Assembly: GCA_002224055.1 (NCBI GenBank) | Contig: AZLU01000187.1 | Coordinates: 17,073 to 81,072 of the forward strand | Direction of reading: 5' to 3' | DNA from: Pezizomycotina sp. ARF18 | Taxonomy: Eukaryota; Ascomycota | DNA length: 64,000 nt | Shown here: in pieces, positions 57,867 to 64,000 of the stretch | Position numbering within the stretch: position 1 is the first letter of the stretch | Layout: every line of letters starts with the position of its first letter | Notes under the pieces: generated by a model | What the model saw: the letters and a program-made list of their open reading frames with translations, nothing else | What the model was told of the DNA's origin: nothing | The model's database searches: none | Program-made: the position numbers and the translations under genes

Positions 57867-58390
57867 ATGGAGGAACCGGATAACACGGAGCAGCCCAAGG
57901 AAACAAATATTATGGGAATGCACCGTAGGACGTATAAGAAGGAACAAGCGATCACCGGAGCTCGGATATCCCAACATGTTGACTCTGAGCTCCCGAAGGA
58001 TCGTAACATCCCGAACACAAAGCCGATGCAAAGATCAAGTTCATTAAACTTGATCTCATCGACGAAAGACTATCTCAATCACCATTCGATTTTCGTTAGG
58101 CGATCTAGGCCCCTTCCTAATCGTCTGGTTACTTCAAGAAAATTGTCCCCCCAGCCTCGAAAACGACGCCGAGATTGGATACCCATTTCACGCAACAGAA
58201 ACTTCGCGAAAACTGCCGTATATCGGACCCCTCCATAGTCGAGTCGGCCATACATCAGCAGTTGTCCAAAATTATTCTCGCGAACATACGGTTGAGAGCT
58301 CAGAAAGTTGAAGCAGATATGAAGGAGTTAGCGAGCAACCGAGGAACAGATATCATCATTGGTCAAAGCATGTATCGAGTTTGCTTATAA
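57867..58390 (+). pseudogene. Possible tail of a zinc-knuckle family copy
   Basis: An open frame (MEEPDNTEQPKE to RRRDWIPISR) is followed, after a one-base shift near 58175, by IVESAIHQQLSKIILANIRL and QKVEADMKELASN. The long basic linker followed by a helical tail has the same place and feel as the tails of K2 and K3, but direct similarity is weak. No knuckles precede it within 1 kb. Confidence 0.3.
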
Positions 58391-58879
58391 CGCAGCTGGA
58401 CTTCAGCATGATATCCTTGAGCTCCAGCTGAAATTATCCAATCACTAAAGATGAAAACAAAGAAAAAGAAACAGAACTTCCAATCACTTTTTCGCTCCAG
58501 CCGGATATCAACCCGCAGCATCTTATGTTCTTCAAGCAGGTTATGACTAGTAGTAGTTTTCCTTTTTAACAATCAGGTAGTAGCATTCGCATTTCAAAGA
58601 TCGCTCTTTCGTCTATCTCCCTCTACACGACGCGGCATTAAGTAGCACGACAAGTGATAATACAAGTTTATTCTAAGTAGCTATCGCAACGCTATCAAGA
58701 CGCAACGCAACCTGTCCGAGCAACATGGACGGGAAGATGGAGCTGATCGTGCACAAAACGGCTAAAACTGCTGGAATTGCTGGGGCTTGAAGGGTGTAAA
58801 ACACACCATTAACTTCTCCCAAATCACAAAATCTGAATAAGAGAAAGGGAGTCCTTGCGCCAAGTGCTCGGTATCGCTC

Positions 58880-59065
58880 TGCCCGCAGATGGCAGGTACT
58901 CAGCAATCCTTCGGGAGTGGCTATAACTGCTGGGAGAGCACCCAGGACGAGGCCAAGAACTGCCCTGAGGTCTGGAGGTCCACTACAGGAAAAGAACGAT
59001 GCAGACACCTCCGAGGGTTTCCTCTTTACCCGCGCCGGAAGCATCACCTGGAATAGAATGATATC
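58880..59065 (+). pseudogene. Zinc-knuckle family fragment
   Basis: A short frame includes YNCWESTQDEAKNC and KERCRHLRGFPLYP. These line up with HNCWKSRQHKAYFC and EREQLRHQLGVGLFPHW of K4, with the His changed to Asp and the first Cys to Gly. It ends at a TAG. Too short and changed to bind zinc. Confidence 0.4.
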
Positions 59066-60265
59066 AAGGCGACGCTGTGTCTCCAAACGAATTTGCCGTT
59101 AATATCAAAGAGCATGGAAGCTCGGCGCTTGATAGTGCAGTCATATCATCGAGGCACCAAAGCATAACTCAGCTATCACTATGACAGCTCAGCAAGAGTA
59201 TATCTTTTTGAAATAGCCTTAAACATCGCAAACCCCATCGCGGCGTTAGTTCATTGACATTCCCTTCATTATTCTTTGTCGAAGGACAAGCCTACATAAG
59301 AAGCAAATCCATGGCCATCTGTAAAAAAAGAAAAAAAGAGACTTTCTTGAGCTCCACAGAAGTAAATACGCCAAGGAAATATAGTAGCAAACAGAAGTCG
59401 GAGACGCAGCGGAAGATTATTATATTCCCACACCTGCCCTAAAGGTTAGTCCAAAACCAAAACGAGGATTACATATCATTACAACGTACACGAGACTAAT
59501 CGTATACATTCACCCCGTCTATATAGTCATTGATGCCCTTTTTTTCATTTGTTGTACCGTTACTCCTAAAAATTTGAAATCCTCGGACAAAGCAACCCAA
59601 AACATTCTATCGCAATACATGGTATCGAGCTTATCTAGCAGTCACAACAATCCCGTTTCCCTGAATTTCATTTTCGACTGCAGCTCCATCAGCAGTGGAA
59701 AAAATCTTCAGATAGAACCGATACTTATAGTACCGATCACGTGCTGCGATCCACTGGTCGCTTAGAAGTCGATTCAGCGTTCCAACTTCACTGCTACCAC
59801 CAGCTTCAAGACTCTCCGAACATCATTTATTCAATGCCGTCATCCGACGTTATAGCCCAGTGCGCTTGAGATGGATGAACAATGTTGCACCTGATTTAAT
59901 GGCAAAACCTTATTGCGGAACTGCGACTTAACCCCCGGGTGCTTTTTTTTTTCTTTTTTCTTTTTTCTTTTTTTCTTTTCTTTTTTTTTTTTGCGCTCCA
60001 ATACTCCAAGTTCGACTTTCGCGAGGGGACGAAGTGTCCGATCGTCTGGGCGTCCTTCGAGCCACTCTTGAAAATAACGTCTACGGTCTGCATGCAAACG
60101 GTACTGTACTCACTATACACACGCCAATAAAAGGCGGCACTTGTTTCATTTGTCCCAGATCTCTTTCTGCCTTTTCTCGCACTGTATCGATCACAAATCC
60201 TTGTCTCATATCTTTTAAGTGACGGCTAAGACGCAACGCCTCATATCGGTCAAGATCAGGATCTA

Positions 60266-60679
60266 GTGCCGAAAATTACGGCATGCCTCGCAAGAATCGG
60301 GACTGCGATGGCGATTTTTCTCCCTAGGTCCAGAAAATTCTCGAAGTCGCACGAAGACTGCATGTTAGCGATAGGACACTGGTACTCTAACTCTTTTCCT
60401 GCTCCGACCAAATTTCTCCCATCTCCTCAGACCAGAATTTTCATGGCACGGACCCAATGCACCAAAAGGTGCAGCAAAACAATGCAAACGACACTGAAGC
60501 CTACGCTCACATCTAGCTCCGGGACCGCTGACTTGAGCATGAAGCCAACGAATTCCCACAAAGAAATAGATCCCAATTTGAACACGATCGCCGACGGAGG
60601 AAACAGCGTCTACGAAAAGTGTCTTTCTATTTTACGTGACCCAGGTTTCCAACCGTTATCTCCTAAAGATCGCCATTAG
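60266..60679 (+). pseudogene. Possible C-terminal part of a zinc-knuckle family copy
   Basis: The end of the frame (GGNSVYEKCLSILRDPGF) resembles AIGNDIRSQGLRILRFLNLD of the copy at 62.4 kb. In another frame a start MPRKNRDCDGDFSP resembles MPRTREECDGGVPL there. The middle cannot be aligned. Confidence 0.35.
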
Positions 60680-61052
60680 ACTGCTGTTCAACCTCCGCGT
60701 TTTTCATTACCGCCCGAGCTAATTTACGATCCGATCGTAAGTGTTGTTGCGGAGGTAGAATTTCGCCCCGAAGACGGTTTTTTTTTTTTTTTTTTTTTGC
60801 ATTCCAATACTAATAAGTCCCTTTCTACTTATCAGGTCCTCTATGCAACGGAAAGAAACACCCTGCCATCCGGATGTCCTTCGAGTTACAATAGCTTTAT
60901 TATCACCTTCGTTTATGTCGTAAATAGGGAAATAAGAAAAATAATAATGTATCATTCGTGTCAACAAAATCAACCCTCACCCTCACCCTCAAATGTAAGT
61001 AACTATACGTCTTCATCAGATACGTTTACAATCAAACCGCCCATACTAATGT

Positions 61053-61865
61053 ATGAAGAAACGCCGCTTCGAGAGGACTAGAACGAAATTGCCTGCTGGA
61101 ACTGTTCGAGTAATACGCATCATACGAATTCTTGCCGACAAAAGCCGAAACCAATGCGGAAGAGGGAGTCGCTTCGCCTTGTGGTCAATGCGCCTTTGCC
61201 TGCAGATGGGAGTTCTCAGGGAGTGCTGCACTTGCCACAATTACTAGGGAGCCATTGACCACAAGGCGAAGGAATACCCAAGGGTCAGCTCACGATTGCC
61301 GGAAAAGAACGATTGAGGCACGATATCGGATTTCTACCGTACCTCTCGTGGCGGGATTGCCTCGGAAAATGGGGTATAGAGCCGCTGGACCCTGTCGCTC
61401 CGCAGGAGCGAGCTACAATCCAGCCTTCAGAACCTAGAACTGGTCGATATTCCCAAGCTATTACATTGCCACCAATTCATATGGGTACCCAACAATCCGA
61501 CTCTTCAATCGCCCCGAGCACCAGCTCTAACAGGATGAGTTATTGCAGCTTCTTCGTCCTCGGTGATAACGCTCCACGATTTTTCCGGGACGGAAATGAA
61601 GGCAACAAAGATCAACAGCTAGGACGCCTCCACGACATCACCGCCGACCAGCCCATAGTTGCCCCCGGCGTCAAGAATTCACCGCCATGTTACAAGGTAT
61701 TTAAGTGCGGCCAAACTCACCATAATCTCGAAATATCCGGCAATATTCTGTCTTGCGGAGTTCACGGAAGCAATTGGAAACGATTTGCGTGGCAAAGGGG
61801 AGGGTATCTTCCGTTTTCTTGGCCTAGGTAAAAGCACCGGAGCTTGGGCAACGGTAGAAACATAA
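61053..61865 (+). pseudogene. Twin zinc-knuckle family, copy K5
   Basis: Knuckle 2 (61233-61277) reads CHNY-stop-GAIDHKAKEY, where the second and third cysteines are Tyr and the usual Trp is TAG. The following block, DIGFLPYLSWRDCLGKWGIE, matches LGVGLFPHWLNVLRKGGVE of K4. A linker and then, in another frame, EFTEAIGNDLRGKGEGIFRF (to about 61865) give the C-terminal helix, close to that of the copy at 62.4 kb. All three knuckle changes are G-to-A in TpG, typical of repeat-induced point mutation. Not functional as a metal-binding protein. Confidence 0.55.
61172..61271. repeat. 19-bp perfect inverted repeat
   Basis: CTTCGCCTTGTGGTCAATG (61172-61190) and CATTGACCACAAGGCGAAG (61253-61271) are perfect reverse complements with a 62-base loop. 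The second arm lies in the knuckle-2 coding stretch of copy K5. Confidence 0.85.
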
Positions 61866-62432
61866 TGGCAGCATCGGGCAAGAGACAAAAGTTTGCGTTC
61901 CTACTTCAGCAGGCTCAAAGTTTTAACCTAATTTCGCAGCCACTACTATGCCAATTAGACCTCACCACCAAGCTAAGTATGAGAGGGAGAGCCTCGCCGT
62001 GACAAAGACGAGCCCGAACGCGCCGCGAAAGCCGACCACACCCGCCTCAAACAATCGAGGGATGTTGAATATTCAGTAACAATGCAGCAGGAAAGATGAA
62101 CCATTTGCCCGCGCGCAGAAAGTGAAGAGCGAACGCGCGGCCATTATCACAAATCATATAACTTTCAATATCTGATGAGTAATTAGCGATGGCTATTGAT
62201 GCTGTCACTGCTATGGAATCAATTCTCGTTCGGCCTAAGATCAGACCTCCAAATACACAAATTATGTAATTAGAAGCAATGGTAATGTTTTTTTGAGAGA
62301 GCACGTTGCCGCGTCCAAGCAGTCAAACGGGCTTTGGGCTAGCATATTTTATTTGAACAATTTCTTGCTTTTTAATAGCCGATTATTTTTTCTATCAATC
62401 AAACTCAGAATCCAGTCCTGAAGGTTTTCAGC

Positions 62433-63357
62433 ATGCCTCGTACAAGAGAGGAGTGTGATGGCGGTGTTCCTCTTCCGGAGTGTAGGAGATGCCCGATTTC
62501 GCGCGGAGACGAAATGGTTACCAGCAGGATTCTGTTCTGCTCATCTTCCGTCTTCACCGACAACGTTGCTCCCACCTCCTTTATCCAAAATCTACGGCAG
62601 TCCGACACTTACAGCCAGTATTGTACCAAAGGTACACAAAGGACATTGAGCTACGCACCGCAGCATCATAGCACTCATACACCTTTCAATTCGCATCCTA
62701 CCGCAATCGAGTGTGGGTTCCGATCGGAAACAATGGGATCCTCCGACTCTGAGGACTTTCAAAGTTTCATTGGTACGAATTCGGACAGGAATGCAATGAC
62801 TGCGATGAATAAGCTATCACAGCAATATAATAACCCTCAAATAAACAATCCCCATCAGCGACCCATCATTTTTTGATCCCGCCATACTGACCATCACGGT
62901 CAAATAACGCCAGTCTCAGATCCGGTCCCTCAACACCCAGAATAACACCCAGCAGTTAGACACATTGTTGAGCGAGCCCGTCCAATGTGAACAACTTGAA
63001 CAAGCTATCGGTAACGACATCCGCTCTCAAGGCCTCAGAATTCTTAGATTTTTGAACCTAGACACCGATGGTGAAGAACTGCGTCTGGACAATAATGGTG
63101 GGAATCGCGCTATCGATTCGAATATGGATGGTGTCATCGGCGAACAGAAGAGCAACAAAAATCCACGGCCTTCGATAATTCTGCTACGTCTATAACGGAC
63201 GCTTCGGCCACGCGCTCTCTGTCGTACGACTATCAGACCTTTGCTCTATCGCTCACTCCAAGATCTTACCGAAGATATAACGTCGAACAAGCACAATTCA
63301 AGGATTCTATTGTCTCTCAGCGCCTCCGAGTCCTCCGCACTGCTGCCGTAGATTGTT
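62433..63357 (+). pseudogene. Zinc-knuckle family copy K6, knuckles missing
   Basis: The frame from 62433 starts MPRTREECDGGVPLPECRRC and runs open to 62876 as a disordered sequence rich in Ser, Asn and Gln. After a break it continues as EQLEQAIGNDIRSQGLRILR and FLNLDTDGEEL (62990-63080), the best example of the C-terminal helix. A third frame (YQTFALSLTPRSYRRYN, SQRLRVLRTAAVDC) stops near 63357. The CxxC pair in PECRRC may be a remnant or a different start. It lacks recognisable CCHC knuckles. Confidence 0.45.
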
Positions 63358-64000
63358 AGTGCAAATGAAACTATTAGCGAACCTAAATGTGCCTTCTCGT
63401 GGCAAGTCGGCCAAGACAATCTCCGCGAGTTCCGTGCGAAGCAAACCCCCGGGCCCCCGCATGCCTGAAACCCACTCGCGACATTGATATTTTGGCCGCG
63501 ATATAGAGACGACTAAGAATACACTCCAGGTACTCTTAAACCGCGTAGCTCTTCTCGAGAGGTGCTAGCCCGAAGTGCCAGGGGTTCTCGGTGGTGGTGC
63601 AGAATAAACTCTCCGCTTTATTTTTTTGCAGGCCTTCTCTTTTTTCGATCTGTTTTCTAAAATATCCCACTTATCTCTCTTTATTCTCGCTTAGTGCGCT
63701 ATTTTAAATCAGTGTAAGCACTGGGCAACACGCACAAGGCTACCTGGGGAAGCGATCAGTTCTATCATTTGTCTACATCTGTTTTCCACAGGGCTCATCA
63801 TTAGATTGTAGTTACTCTCCTTAGACTTTATCATGGTGTGGTTTCTTTCAATCTCTCATCACTGGTATCGGTTTTTGGGGAAAACTCGGGAGTAATGCCG
63901 TAGAATTACAAGTCGACATTCAACTTCATGTCGAGATATATTATTGATTTGCGTTCACTTCAAGGCACTCATTTCCAAATCATGTACCTCCATTACAACG
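63358..64000. other. End of window, no supported gene
   Basis: I see no coding region or repeat; T-rich near 63615-63665. Confidence 0.4.

Noticed and set aside
58673-59086. A 137-residue minus-strand frame with hydrophobic stretches
   Set aside because: It overlaps the plus-strand zinc-knuckle fragment, which has recognisable family similarity.
60034-60222. Overlapping frames around a T-rich tract
   Set aside because: Mutually antisense, compositionally biased, and without family similarity.

Overview
The window looks like nuclear DNA of a filamentous ascomycete (Pezizomycotina). The support is short GT-AG introns with GTAAGT-type donors and CTAAC-like branch points, a fungal seven-helix (rhodopsin-domain) membrane protein, an ankyrin protein, and decayed multicopy genes with at least one set of repeat-induced-point-mutation-like changes. 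No bacterial-type operon, rRNA or CRISPR array is present. I cannot name the species.

Layout. (1) 0-8.4 kb, minus strand: four paralogues of a trypsin-fold serine protease-like gene. Only the third (4307-5632) keeps His, Asp and Ser; two others have lost the catalytic His and one of those also the Ser. (2) 10.3-15.7 kb plus strand and 24.0-29.3 kb minus strand: nine copies (about three fairly whole, the rest broken) of an unrecognised small cysteine-motif family, here called MCxY because most begin Met-Cys-x-x-Tyr. (3) 18.2-22.6 kb, between the two MCxY blocks: three paralogues of a small predicted helix-turn-helix protein resembling the Clr5 domain, one apparently intact over three exons. 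(4) 30.9-34.5 kb minus and 51.1-63.4 kb plus: at least seven decayed copies of an unrecognised gene with two CCHC zinc knuckles and a short conserved C-terminal helix. (5) 36.3-47.9 kb: single-copy genes, namely a Gly/Ser-rich repeat protein, a rhodopsin-domain membrane protein, a tRNA-like gene, a helical-repeat plus ankyrin protein, and a large acidic, basic and coiled-coil protein. A short coiled-coil protein sits alone at 16.2 kb.

Nearly every long coding region, including the single-copy ones, needs single-base corrections, often inside short homopolymers. Either the sequence carries indel errors, or this is a strongly decaying subtelomere-like region; both may be true. Nonsense codons and catalytic-residue losses in the multicopy families argue that decay is real there.

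How the genes work together is not evident. The best-supported idea is a rapidly turning-over accessory region built from four lineage-expanded families; no pathway can be assigned.
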